Origin: Acanthaster planci
Lineage: Eukaryota; Echinodermata; Asteroidea; Valvatida; Acanthasteridae
NCBI RefSeq assembly: GCF_001949145.1
Contig: NW_019091844.1
Location: 1 to 23,028 of the forward strand
DNA: 23,028 nucleotides
Direction: 5' to 3'
This document shows positions 1 to 11,096 of this stretch, one piece after another. Each line of letters starts with the position of its first letter. Position 1 is the stretch's first letter. The notes below the pieces were generated by a model. It was not told the DNA's origin. It was given only the letters and a program-made list of their open reading frames with translations, and searched no databases. The position numbers and the translations under genes were made by a program.

Positions 1-447
1 CGCGCAAGTGCTGCCGCTACATTAAGGTTAAAGAGAGTGCCTATCAATTACCAAAAATGCATCACCTCTCAAATGACAGCAGTGCTTCACTAGAAGTTCC
101 ATCACAAGGGGGGCACATATCAGTTAGCAATTAGGAGGCAAGTCACATCATCAACAAAATCCACAGAACAAAGGGATAGCAGATGCTATTTAAAAGGTAG
201 TGGATCAGCTGCTGGAAATAGCAAGTGCCACTCTATGTTAACCAGTTATCATTACATTTTATTACATGAAAAACTGATGGGGGGGCGGATTTTTTCCCGC
301 ATATTTTTAACCGTGCAATTGTGCTTTGACCCGAGTAAACATGACGTGTCAATAAATCAATGAAAAAAGAATTCTTATATTAGTGTATACGAACTCTGTG
401 GAACAAATAATATTATGTGTTTACGTCGTCTACCATCACGTGGTTAA
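1..447. other. No gene recognised; presumed non-coding
   Basis: AT-rich sequence with no long frame. I looked on the minus strand for the C-terminal nicastrin segments (including the transmembrane helix) and did not find them. Confidence 0.5.
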
Positions 448-837
448 CCCCTTCACGCCGGAAAGCGGCTATAGCCACCGTAAAAATTGAGATCCTCAGC
501 CCGCTTTTCAGCTATTATTCTCGGCCCACACTCGAGCGAACACAGTGAAAGAAGGCAAACCCTGGCTCTTGTGTATATGGTAATTTGTCTTTGTGCGTAG
601 CCAAGAAATGAAAAGACCAAATTTGCATCATAATCACCAGCTTCACAATAGTCCCCACTTTGGAAAGAGGCAACGGGAATGTGGAAGGGTGAGTAGAGCC
701 GCATGCCACCGAACAATCAGCCTTTTCAAGCTGGGCCACAAACCGAGAATTTGCGGTTTGGCAGGTGGCCTTCGTGGCCAAGCGAGGCTGGAATTCTTGG
801 AGTCAGCTTTCAGAAAGAAATTCCTGTGGTCAAGGGG
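448..837. mobile_element. Possible piggyBac-like MITE
   Basis: Seen: TTAA (444-447) is followed by CCCCTTCACGCCGG. At the other side, on the opposite strand, CCCCTTGACCACAGG ends at 837 and is flanked by CTAA (838-841). The first six bases match perfectly and then about half. Known: TTAA target duplication and C-rich ends are piggyBac-like. The match is weak beyond the first bases and one flank has a substitution, so this could be chance. No transposase frame is present; the three short frames inside overlap on both strands. Confidence 0.33.
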
Positions 838-841
838 CTAA

Positions 842-1636
842 GCAAAAGAGGATAAACAAGCCATGTTGACTGGCATGGTGGTGCAAGAACTACAAAAAAA
901 GAGCATTTCAAAGGCTGTACTGTCAGTGCAACTCTGACTCAACCACATGAAACAAAAAAGACAAAACACCCATGAGACAACGAAAACACTGATAAAAAGA
1001 CTCACAGGGAGAAAAGATAACATCTGAGAACACGCAAACTATATGGCTTGTGAAGTGGTGAAGAATGGATGGCAGCATGGCAAAAAAGGAGAGCTTGGGG
1101 AAAGCTCTCTCCATACTTAGCATGCGCTATTTGAAAAATGAGGAAGTGTCAAGGTGAGTGGCCAGAAAAGTAGTGTGGGAAATAAATATCTTGGCAAATG
1201 GTTTGCATCCTTTAGGAGATGCTGTCCAGGATCAGTACTCCCAAGGAATTCAAACTCACTGGCTTCTCCCATAACAATGTTTTGAGTTTATCAGTATCCC
1301 CTGCTATTGTTATTTGTAAAGACATGTCTTCTGTACATCTTTCATAATGGTCTATCAAAAGGTAAGTATTAGCCACCTCTTTACACGTGTATACAAATGA
1401 TGAAAGTTTATGAGCACAACGGTGAGAATAATCTCATGAGGTGAAAATGAAATGTTCGATTCCATGAGGCAAAGCCAGGTGAAATACATGTACAACATTT
1501 CATCTCTCACCTCCATGAAATTATTTTTGCCACTGAACGAATTTGAAACATTACTTGTATTATACAATAACTGTATAAAACTTCTGTTAAAACCAACAGA
1601 TGTAGGTCCCACTTGTACATGTATATTAGTATCTGT
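842..1636. other. No gene recognised
   Basis: Short overlapping frames only. A minus-strand stretch near 1195-1270 stays open for about 20 codons but resembles nothing that I know. Confidence 0.5.
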
Positions 1637-2846
1637 CAGGTTTTGCCCTTAACTTTTTTTCTCACTTGCCAGCCGGACCTGCAGTGATACATGTACATGT
1701 AGCCTTTTACTAGTCCGCCAGCATTTTCACTAGTCCGCTTCTTCTCCCAAATTTCAACAGTCTTTTTGGCGCTAGTGTTTTCTGCTCCAAACATCATGCG
1801 TAACAGTGTGCACTCAGTGCTGACTGTTGTTTAATTGTGGATGAGTAATCATAAATGGCCATGGGAATTATGAATTTTCAGAGTATAATTCTACTCGAGC
1901 AAATTAACACACAAAGTGGGTTACCTAGTGAAAACAGTTTGTTTAATCAACAGTCCAAGAGGAAAAAAACATCATTATGCACAATTTATGTACGTGTACA
2001 TGTACATTTTACGCAGTATGCACATGTACATGCACGTGTACGCCCGGCGAAATGTAGGCCTACATGTGCATACAGCGCATGTTAACAAATGGTTTCATTT
2101 CTACGTGTTAGCTCATTAATATTTTGTGATCCCATGGGGTGTTTACAATAAGACATGCAATACTCAGGACGTATCATAGAAATATTTCTATAAATCCCAA
2201 ATTTGGGACTGATAATTTCCAGTTCGGGGTATTTCTTTCATAAGTGGAGGAGGCTACATTCAAAGCTGAGCGCATAGTTTTACTACTATTTTGGAGGTAC
2301 ATAAAGCTTCGGGGAAAAGGTGAATAAAAAAATTTCGAGACTACCTCCCATTAAAATTGAAAGGAAAAGTGATCTTCTGGCCACAATCTTGAAGTTCCAG
2401 TGAAAAAACGGAGGCCAACCTCTTCCCAAGAGTCAAAAGGTAGCACTATTTTGGTCTGATTTTGCAATGTTTTCCATGGGCGCATATTTGGTGTAGTGCA
2501 ACCCGCAGCGCGCCAACCAAACACGAAACACGTAAGTGCGATCACGCCGCAAAGGCGTTGCGGAACAAAAATTTCAGACGATTTACTGCTGCTGCATTCA
2601 TAGACTTCAGTATTACTTCTGCTAGGCTGGTGCCAGGGACCGAACTATGCTTGGTTGCAAAAGGTTATATTTTATTTAGTTATTCCAGCAGCAGCAAGAG
2701 GGCATACATCACAATCAACTATTTCGCTGCTTATTTCAGAATATTGTTTTATTAGACCGCCAGACTACCCAGACGAGGACTTTCACTAGACTGCCACGGT
2801 TTTAAGTCGAATTTGGCCAGCGGACCAGCGTTAAGGACAAACCCTG
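1637..2846. mobile_element. hAT-like non-autonomous DNA transposon
   Basis: Seen: the left end CAGGTTTTGCCCTTAAC (1637-1653) and the right end read from the other strand, CAGGGTTTGTCCTTAAC (2846-2830), match 15 of 17. The flanking 8-mers GTATCTGT (1629-1636) and GTAACTAT (2847-2854) agree at 6 of 8. Subterminal copies of an ACTAGTCCGCC-like word occur near 1711 and 1729 on the left and near 2750 and 2787 on the right. Known: hAT elements have CAG-type inverted ends, 8-bp target duplications and subterminal transposase-binding repeats. The 1.2-kb interior has no transposase homology that I can see; it contains an ACATGT-rich stretch at 1985-2070. The superfamily call is inferred from ends and duplication only. 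Confidence 0.65.
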
Positions 2847-2854
2847 GTAACTAT

Positions 2855-3667
2855 CATAATGCCAAAAAGATTCATGTCTGAAGTACTACCCACTTCATAT
2901 TCCATTGCAATGTTGGACTGGTTTCTGTCAAAACATTTTCCTCTTTCTTACCAGAAACAAGATACATGTATATGAAATGAGAATTGAACCGGTCAAATAA
3001 AATGAAGTTCTATTCAACAGGTACCATTGAATAGAACAAATAATTCAATGACATGTCATCAATGTTTCACAAATCAGATGACAGGGATTTAAGCAGGTGC
3101 TGTTTAAAACAATTAAATGACACATAAATGATCACCGACAGATAGTCGGATGACGAACAGCACTCATGGAGCATGACAATTGCACAGCACGTTACTCTAT
3201 TTAGAAGTGAAAACTGGATGCCTTCTGTCACCACTTTTACTTTGAAAGAGTTAGAGATAAGAGACTAGAGAACTCTGAGATTAGACGAGCTTAATTTCAA
3301 ACAGTTGTTACATTGGTAACTTTTACCATCTGTCATAACCTGTAGAGTAAGTCATTTACTCTGTAAGAATAACACACACCTCTGTATTCAGCCTTGTAAG
3401 ATGAATAACAATGTCAATTTGGAATCCACATGCAGGGAAATAGCTGTTCATTTTTAGGGAACCCATGTGACAATTGACACCATCAAAATATTGCACCAAC
3501 CTCATGGGATTTCTAAATCTTTTGAAAGTGTGAAACACTGTACAATTAAACTGCACATGATTTCTTCAAAATAAGATTACTTGGAACTTTCAGTCTACAG
3601 CAGTCCCTTTATCAGAGAACAGGCACACAAATAACAAGTGCCTCATTTATGAACCAAGTGTTCATAC
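2855..3667 (-). other. Start of the intron downstream of the last visible nicastrin exon
   Basis: It begins with the GTATGA donor at 3667. It contains one small hairpin and no recognised exon. The minus frame 3556-3356 is not nicastrin-like. Confidence 0.55.
3007..3037. repeat. Short perfect inverted repeat (11-bp stem)
   Basis: GTTCTATTCAA (3007-3017) and TTGAATAGAAC (3027-3037) pair perfectly around a 9-base loop. It lies in the presumed intron downstream of the last visible nicastrin exon. No function is evident. Confidence 0.6.
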
Positions 3668-3838
3668 CTGATTATTCTCGTTATCTTGGCACTGGTTCTT
3701 GTTTGCATCAGAATCATCATCCTTGTGCTCTATCCATGTCAGGTTTCCAGTAAAATATCCCAGCAAACGTTTGATGATTTTCACGAAAAATCTTTGATCA
3801 GAACTAATGTACACACCAACGAAGGCATCAGGTAAAGC
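3668..3838 (-). CDS. NCSTN: Nicastrin exon, last one visible in the window
   Basis: Seen: the exon runs from GCT (3838) to AATCAG before the donor GTATGA (3667). It is 171 bp, 57 codons, phase 0. It begins ALPDAFVGVYISSDQRFF, continues KIIKRLLGYFTGNLTWIEH, and ends in an acidic, Asn/Gln-rich tail. Joined after the previous exon it keeps register with vertebrate nicastrin around the LLYGFLIKANNSWFQ-type segment without a gap. Two acceptors sit 5 bases apart (TTTGCAG, then CCAAG). Only the second keeps the frame; use of the first would hit a stop after about 20 codons. It has one sequon, NLT. The following family segment (a YALANLT-like strand and the transmembrane helix) was not found between 3667 and 1, so the next intron is probably at least 3.6 kb. 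Confidence 0.86.
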
Positions 3839-5564
3839 CTTGGCTGCAAATAAAATCATAAAACAAAACCAACTGTGAAAATGATTCCCATTTTCAAAGG
3901 TCATTCAGTTATGGCACCAAATCGATTGATCATGTCAGTAAGATATTTATACATAATGTGACAAAGAAGAAACATCCACATAGAATAATATTTATTTTTA
4001 ATGATGGAGGAGAGGTTTGAAATAACAAAACTTCCAGTTGGTGACAAACCATTTTTAAGAAACTGACTTACGTGTTGGTTTTTTTTTTAAAAAAAAAACC
4101 CCAAAACAGTATCAAAGGATTACTTTAAAAAAACAACAAAGAACACCAATGAGAACAAAACAAAGAACTCATCAGGAAACAAACTGAGACAAATCACTTA
4201 ACAGGTTAAATACACTACTGTTTGCATCCCCAGAAAAATCCATGTTTAATCTTATTTCTGTAAAAGCTCTACAAATTTCACAACAGAAATACTGATTCAA
4301 TATCCCTTTTGTGCTTGTAATTGTTCACAGTTACATATTTACATGTACCTGTATTGGTATAGGAAAAGTGAATGAAACGATCCAATACAAAAGAACACTA
4401 AGACTTTTTGTTCATTAGACCGGAGACCCAGACCAAAAACATACACGGTACATATCATGTACTCAGGACAACAACAAAACACATATTACATGTATATTAA
4501 ATATTCTCATAAACCTTGACTTGCATCACATCAAGCCACATAATAACTTACACAGTCCATCAGACTCTTTTTGCGAGACAATGGAATGGAAGAGAGGACA
4601 GCTGGTATTCACCAAGAAACAATGAAACATCTCGTGGATCTGCATGGACAAATCATATTGGCTCAAGTATCAGGTTAAAGGTACATGCACATGTTTCAGC
4701 TGCACACTGTCATTTATTAATCATGTTGTAGCCGGCAGATGTGTCACCAACCATTAATGTATCATTGAAAAATTAAATTAACACAAACTCCGGAAACTAT
4801 GATCGGGGGTGTTATTCTGTAATGACAGTGTTAAAAATATGCTTGCTTGGCCCGGGCTATCAATAGAAAGATTAGATATACCGGTAACAAAGTGAAAAGT
4901 GGCTGTGGCAAGTTTCTGCAAATCTACTCCTTATAGGAGCCATCTTGGTATTTTATGACATTTGTGCATTAAGCAGTACACTTGAGCAATTAAAGGCGGA
5001 TAGTTCTTTCAATTCAAGATACAGGTGTGATCAGAATACATGAATACTGGTATCTCAGATGCGCTGTGATAATAGAAAATGAAAAGTTACCTTCACTTTG
5101 AAAGTTATTTCAATCACCAGAAAGATTTCACATTATCATTATGCTTACAAGCGACCATACCGGTACATGTAGTTCAGGCCCATGGGCATGATGGGCTTCA
5201 GTTACGAAAATTTACAAATTACATGAGGATCAATCTGTATTAAGATTTATAGGAAATAGAGAAATTGTGTAATGAGTGCGGGAACATTATCAATAAGATG
5301 CTCCTTGGCCATGGCTAGCATATATAATAACATTAGCCTGGGACCCACCAAATTAACAAAGAATTCTCTAAACTGATTGGTTGCAAATGTCATGAACAGC
5401 AATGAAGTTATTTGAATGGAAGGGGGTTTCAAGAATGAATCTAAAAACAAATGGGGAAAGACGTTTTTCGTCTACGTTTTTTGTCCACCATTTTAACTTG
5501 TGATCACTCAATATTGTAGTGAATAAATATTAATAAATGATACCCCTAGTCAAAATGGTTTATT
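3839..5564 (-). other. 3' part of the 8-kb nicastrin intron
   Basis: Non-coding, AT-rich, with the T10A10 palindrome and scattered ACATGT words. No transposon ends were recognised. Confidence 0.55.
4077..4100. repeat. 24-bp perfect palindrome of ten T then ten A
   Basis: GG, ten T, ten A, CC forms a perfect palindrome. It could extrude as a cruciform, or be two oppositely oriented poly(A) ends meeting. It may also be a slippage-prone site of uncertain length. Confidence 0.7.
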
Positions 5565-6145
5565 CAAACCAATTGATTTATGAATTGGATTTAATTGGAA
5601 TGAATTGGGTCCAATTCACGATCAATTGGTTCTCAATTGATTTCAGTTGGTATATTTTCTCTCCCATTTGTTTCCCCCATCAATCAGAGATTTCAAATGG
5701 GTCGCAATTGGTTTCAGTTGGCATTTTCCCCAATCAATTGGAATTTCATACGGGAATCAGATGGTTCCAATGGGTATGCTTTCTCTGGTTGTTTTCCTTA
5801 ATCAATTGCTTTCAGCTTGTTTCCCCCATCAAATGGATTTTTCAAATGGCAGTTTGAATTGGTATTGAAACGGGTTCAATTGGTTCTTCACTTGGTTATA
5901 ATTGGATTGTGAATCGACATTCAAATGGTGTCAGTTGGTTGTAAATGGTCCGTCTGAGCAAAGGTCCCAATTTACAATTCAAACCAACTGAACCCAATTG
6001 GATTCCAAATGATGCCAAGCAAAAGCAATTGATTTTGGAGTCGGTTATTGCATTTTTAAGTGATTTGGATCCATTTGGTACATGCATATGTAAATTGGAT
6101 CCAATGGGTAACTGAATTGGTCTCAATAGATACGTGAATTGGGCA
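5565..6145. repeat. CAATTGG-dense degenerate repeat block
   Basis: By hand count about 18 copies of AATTGG/CAATTG/CCAATT words occur in about 580 bp, plus cousins CAGTTGG, AATGGG and CAAATGG. A longer word, GTTTCCCCCATCAA, occurs twice (near 5669 and 5820), which suggests an old repeat of about 150 bp. The spacing is irregular. The short frames over it (5537-5857, 5647-5868 and 5896-6162 on the other strand) are low-complexity artefacts. It lies in the 8-kb nicastrin intron, about 300 bp from the LINE 3' end. Confidence 0.7.
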
Positions 6146-6444
6146 TTTTCATCCTGTATCACTTGTCAACAGATAAAAGATCTATCTACAACGCATCAAC
6201 ATTTACCAATAATGGTACACATGGGAAAAGGCTACTTGTATATAAAGAACTCTTTCTGTCTGATAAAAATTGCTTGCGTCATGCACACAACTCAAGTGTC
6301 TAAAAGTTTTCGGAGGGGGGGGAATAACTGTGCATGCCTCAATGGTTGGCAGACCCAAATCTGGGATTTCATGCAGAGTACACAAGTATATGTAGCTGTT
6401 CTCAAGCTGACTCGGAAAGTATGTGATGTCCATTGGATTTGTTA

Positions 6445-8240
6445 CAGACATTCCTTATCAAAAACTTGAAATGATAGTGCGAGTCCATCAGATCCGATGA
6501 CAACATCGCCTAAAGTCTCGCACCCTCTCTGGACACCTCTCTCTTGCTTAGCATGAGCACGCTGATGGCTTTGTAAGCCCGTAAGCGACGGGCATCTCCT
6601 GCTACAGATGTCACATGGGTAATTAGCAGAAGGGGGAACAGCACGACGCCGAGCACGTTTGGCACTGGCTGCTGCTTCATACTTCTCTATAAATATCTGT
6701 TGACCCCTGTCGACACAGGGACCAGAACTGAGGTCCTATCCATAGTGGTAGCCTCTAGAGTCTCAGGTGGGATTCCACACCACTTCAAGGTGGCTTTTGT
6801 ATGATCTTTGTAGCACTTTTGTTGGCCACCGACCGAGCATTGACCATTGGAGAGCTCACCATAGAGGACTTGACGTGGTAGTCTAGCCGGGCTCATGCGA
6901 ATTGTGTGGCAAACCCAGCGAAGCTGGTGGTGCAATATTATAGATTCCAATGGCTGCACATAAAGACGGGAGCGTACTACTGTATTAGAGATGCGCTACC
7001 ACAACTTCACTCCCAGGATTCTCCGTAGACAGCTGTTCTAATATTTCTCGAGGTCATGGAGCTGGAAGCGATATGGGGTCCAAGATTTGCAGCCACATAG
7101 AAGGACACACACAGCGTTGAAAACAGCTATCATGGTGTGTAGTGCAAGGTCATGGCTAAAGAAGACACGGGCAGACAGGCAGCCAAACGCATTGCAGCTC
7201 TACCAATCCTGCGGTTGATCTTGACGGTAGCATCAAGCCTGTTAGAGAGCTCTGAGCCAAGGTAGGTGAAGGAGTTAGAATTTTTCAGGTTCTGCTATTA
7301 ACTTATATATGCAGCACTGCTTGCTCGCTGTCACTGTTCACGAGTTGCTGGAGCACCTCAGTCTTGTTAGTATTGATGACAAGACCAGCTCGGGAGTATA
7401 CTGACGAAAGCACATCCAGTGTATGCTGGGGGCTTGCAGAGGAGTGGCTCACTAGCACAGCATCATCGGCGTACTGAAGATCGAGTACCGGTACACAGGT
7501 TTGCTTTGTGTGTGTGCGAGCCCGTAGACACCGAAGATAAACAGGCTGCCGTCTAAATTGTAATTTATTGGTACACCTATGTTAGTTGTGCCAGCAACTT
7601 GGCTGTAGACCAGGCGCATGATAAAGGCCGGGAAGAGGTAGAAATTGAATAGCACAGGGGCCAGGACACAGCTTGTTTGACTCCCACAGTGACTGGGAAA
7701 GATTCTGACAGCTCTCCAATATGACGGACATTAGTAGACATACCATCATGGAATGCGTGAAGCACAGCTACAAAACATCGAGGACAGTCGATTTTAAGCA
7801 TGACTTCCCACAGGAGATTGCGATTTATCACATCAAAGGCCTTTGTCAAGTCGATGAGAGCTGCATACAGGTCGCGGCGCTGTTCCCAGCTCTTCTCCTG
7901 GAGTTGACGCATCACGAAGATCGTGTCGTTGGTCGAGCAAAGCCGGAAGCCACACTGAGTTTTGGGAAGGATCCTATCAGCCACAGTGGTCAAGAGCCAG
8001 TCAAGCATCACTCGGGCCAGAACCTTGCCAGCAGTTGAAAGAAGGGAAATCCCACGGCTGTGTCCGCAGACTGTCTTATTACCTTTGCACTTGTACATGT
8101 ACACGATGTTCGTGTCCCTCCAGGATTTCGGGACAGCCATCTCTTCCCAGCATGAGACCAAGAGTCTATGCAGCTCCTTTGGTCGATCCACTACAACTTT
8201 GTTGCACAGTCCATGTCAAACCCCTGATAATGCACTGTGC
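6445..8240 (-). mobile_element. Decayed LINE (non-LTR retrotransposon), 3' half
   Basis: Seen: the longest frame (minus, 8191-7577) carries reverse transcriptase blocks in order: GISLLSTAGKVLARVML, CGFRLCSTNDTIFVMRQLQE, ALIDLTKAFDVINR and FPVTVGVKQ. After frameshifts, a YADD catalytic motif lies at 7473-7462, followed by GLVINTNKTEVL. A tail frame (6959-6687) reads LRWVCHTIRMSPARLPRQVL, and a C2H2-like finger CDICSRRCPSLTGLQSHQRAH-type segment lies near 6620-6560. Known: this order (RT, then an LRW.GHV.RM block, then a terminal zinc finger) marks a common animal LINE group; I do not assign the clade. Several frameshifts and stops show it is dead. It is truncated at the 5' end near 8240, and the endonuclease is absent. 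It lies in the 8-kb nicastrin intron in the same orientation as that gene. Confidence 0.88.
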
Positions 8241-8803
8241 TAACTCACACTAACCGAGTTTTACATAAAGAGCAAAATGCACAAATGCAACACTTACTGT
8301 AAATTCGAAGTTTGCTTGAAAATAAACTCATTTATCACACTGGCACTCATTGAACACAGAATAATGTAGTGCATCTGTGCCATGTATACCATGATGTCAA
8401 AGGCACTGGGGTGATAACTAATATGGTCATTCACTTAACAAGATATACTTACATGTAAATACTGAATTCAACATGACCAGACGGCATTATATATATGCCC
8501 AGAATCTATATCCATCCCCTCAATATGCTGTCAAAATTCTCAGCCAGATGCATGGCAAAAACGCAAGCGGTCTTTAGCAATGGCTCTTCCACCTTCCTTC
8601 TTTCTATCCAACCAAATAAAAAATGTCCACTTATGTCCTCACTCAGTCCAAACTTATACACGTACATGTACCAGTTCTCATGACCTAACACCTCCAACAT
8701 AACCCTTAAATGACCTTTAGTTTTATAATAAGGAAACCAGTCAGGGGTACCTGCAACTCACAGGTACTGGTACCAACAGTACGGTATCCTTACGGTAACA
8801 CTA
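8241..8803. other. Intronic, nothing recognised
   Basis: Lies between the truncated LINE 5' end and the left inverted arm. Only short frames and some ACATGT and GGTACC words. Confidence 0.5.
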
Positions 8804-9058
8804 CCATGGCTTTAGACCCGTAAACAGGGCCCGACAAACACTCCTCTGTTGTGTCTCTGTTGTGTCCTGGGCCGTGTCCCGATTAATAGGGATTTCTTTC
8901 GAAAACATCGGGACATCCAGGGGCATAACTAAACATCGGCGTAATTTTTTGAGTTGAAATTGCACCACTGTAAAAAATCCACTAGGTTGCTAATTGTAGA
9001 AAACTCGCCTTTCCTCAATTGGGGAAAAAATGTTGCCCTTTTTGCCGTTTGCCCACTC
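8804..9058 (+). repeat. Left arm of a long inverted repeat
   Basis: This arm matches the reverse complement of 11097-11354 at roughly three of four bases by eye. Shared landmarks are CCATGG, GTAAACAGG, CCCGATTNATAGGGA, CATAACTAAACATC, GAAATTGCACC, CCACTAGGTTG and TTGTAGAAAAC. The two arms are 2.0 kb apart. They may be the ends of one element or two copies of one repeat family in opposite orientation. Confidence 0.82.
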
Positions 9059-9386
9059 CGTACGAATTACGCCTGGCTTGTACATTGCAGAGACTCCTTT
9101 ATATGGTTAAGTAATTGTACCCTGTACAAGAGCCTGTCAAGATTACACCCAGGCTTCAGCACCTACGGATCTCGTTCAGATCTGCAAGAGTACCTGTCGA
9201 TCTAAGGGAGCCCGGTGGACAGACTGATGCGTGAAAGCCTTTCAAAGGCTGAGAGCAGAAGTTCCTGCTGTGTGTCCAAATCCTCTAACAAAAGGTAGCA
9301 TGGCAATCATTAATGCTGAGCTTCAGACCCTCCTGGCCTCACCTCGGCTCAGCCAAGCGTAGCTCATTATCTTGGTTCTTTGTCAG

Positions 9387-9658
9387 GGGAGTATTGTGAA
9401 CTAACTGGAGTCAACATATGGATTTCCTTTGAGGAGCCCACAGAATCATTCTCGGACGTGAAGAAAGGAATGCCAATCAATAAAGTTGGGCCCTCTGGGG
9501 GCCTGACCAGACCAGTGCAGTACACTTCTCAGGGGTCGAAATTGGTGGTCCGCTGGCCCGAGAATAGACCTGTAGAAAAGTCGTCCGACCAGCTGATCTA
9601 TGGTATGGGCCAGATGAAATCTGACGTCGTTTCTGTCTTCACTAACATCTTTCAATAA
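9387..9658 (+). CDS. Unrecognised open frame, possible terminal exon
   Basis: Seen: a stop-free frame of about 90 codons following an acceptor-like TTCTTTGTCAG (AG at 9385-9386) and ending at TAA (9656-9658). It is more GC-rich than its surroundings and includes VNIWISFEEPTESF, then GLTRPVQYTSQGSKLVVRW, then LIYGMGQMKSDVVSVF. I do not recognise the family. An upstream frame around 9205-9290 (VDRLMRESLSKAESRSSCC) could be an earlier exon, but no splice pair is convincing. It lies between the inverted arms at 8804-9058 and 11097-11354, so it may be cargo or transposase remnant of an element spanning them. It is antisense to nicastrin and inside its 8-kb intron. It could also be a chance open frame. 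Confidence 0.3.
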
Positions 9659-11096
9659 TCTTTTTTCACATTAAAATGCTTGTTTTTATATGTCTTCCTT
9701 CTTGCATTTTCCATTTTTGAAAAAAGGCGTTATTTTCCCGAGTTCCAATTCAAGTTTTGCTGTTGCAATGGGGAAAACAAGCTCCATGCACAAAAAAGGT
9801 GCTCTGGTTCCCGCCGCGCCCATGCAAAAAAATGTGTAATGGAAATGTAGGAACCAGAACCAGTCTGCACCAAACACGTCAGGTACATGTACTGTACTGC
9901 AACCCTAAAGGCTGCGGGTCGAAAAGACACTGATGTTGGAAGAGGTTTCCTGCAGTTCACAGAACTTGGTCTCTTATTTATGTATGTATTTTCTGCATTA
10001 ATGAGTTTAATTTGAGGTTGTTCTGCTCATGGCACAAGGTTTATCGCCCGCTGGTCCAGATGCATCACGCACGCTTACCACGCCATACACACAGACATTG
10101 TTGGCCAGTTTTCCGTTGCGGTCACCTGAGTAGCACTGTGTGAATCCTGTATAATTTTTTGTGAATTGCCGAATGTAGAAATGTTTACATAGCTTAAGAC
10201 AGGTGTTTCACTTTTTGAGATAATTTTGGAAGATGTTTCCTGTTGATGCCATTCAATCAGCACACAGATTGTCCCCAAAACAAAAAGCAAAAAAAAAAAA
10301 GAAAATCCGACCTAGGCCTACCGACCTTACTTTTGAGACGTATAGCACAATTGTGTTGGGGCGTAATAAAGACTGCCTGTGTTGGAGTAGGCGTATTATA
10401 GAGTCCTATATATAAAGGAAACTAGCGACATACTGGAATGGAGAGCGAGACAGTTTTTGAGAGTCGAAGAATTCTCTGCCTTCTAATAGATCAACATTTT
10501 AATCATAATATAAACAATCAACAAATTACACGAATAATCAGCCAAGTTGTGCGGTAAACTGAACAGCAATACATTAGTCGGTAATTTTCAATCATACGCC
10601 AATGACAAACGTATTCCAAGGTCTTTAATCTTTAAATTCAACCATAATTCAGTATTCTTTATAACATTGGCATATTGGAAACATGAGAAAAATCAATAAG
10701 GAATTATTTCTATCACTTGAGTACAAACTTTTGAATTTTGGAAGAATGCATCATAAATATATTACAAGAATGCATTATGCAAGGTCATATTTTTTCAATA
10801 CCGGTAATATCGAGACCGAAATTCTTCAAAGATGTCACTGAAGTTTTTGCTCATGGACGCCTTGATTAATGGCCAACAGCCGTGCAGAACGGACAAGACT
10901 ACAGCAGCAAAACAGAACAAGAACTCTCAGAAAATTACGGCTGTTTTGTGTCGCAGCTAATACGCAACGCCTTTGGCTGTTTCCCTGTCCAGTCACACAC
11001 TGTTTGCAGCAAATAATTGGTAGCGTGGCTCGCTTTCTGTAACGTGACATGAAAGTGACGAAACAGCCGTCGCTTTTGTGCAAGTGGGGGCAAACT
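9659..11096. other. Interior between the inverted arms, nothing recognised
   Basis: Holds an A-rich run followed by CCGACCTAGGCCTACCGACC (near 10305-10324), which has the look of a repeat end, and AT-rich sequence to 10830. No coding homology seen. Confidence 0.45.

Noticed and set aside
2462-2755. 97-codon frame as a transposase in the hAT-like element
   Set aside because: No hAT dimerisation or catalytic motif is visible and it is far too short.
3356-3556. Minus-strand frame as the next nicastrin exon
   Set aside because: Its Cys-rich sequence does not match the expected strand and transmembrane segments, and no phase-0 acceptor fits.
5537-5857. 106-codon plus-strand frame
   Set aside because: It is a by-product of the CAATTGG-rich block and encodes low-complexity sequence.
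9203-9216. Word CTAAGGGAGCCC shared with 20715-20726, next to the N
   Set aside because: A 12-base match is expected several times by chance in 23 kb, and the flanks differ.
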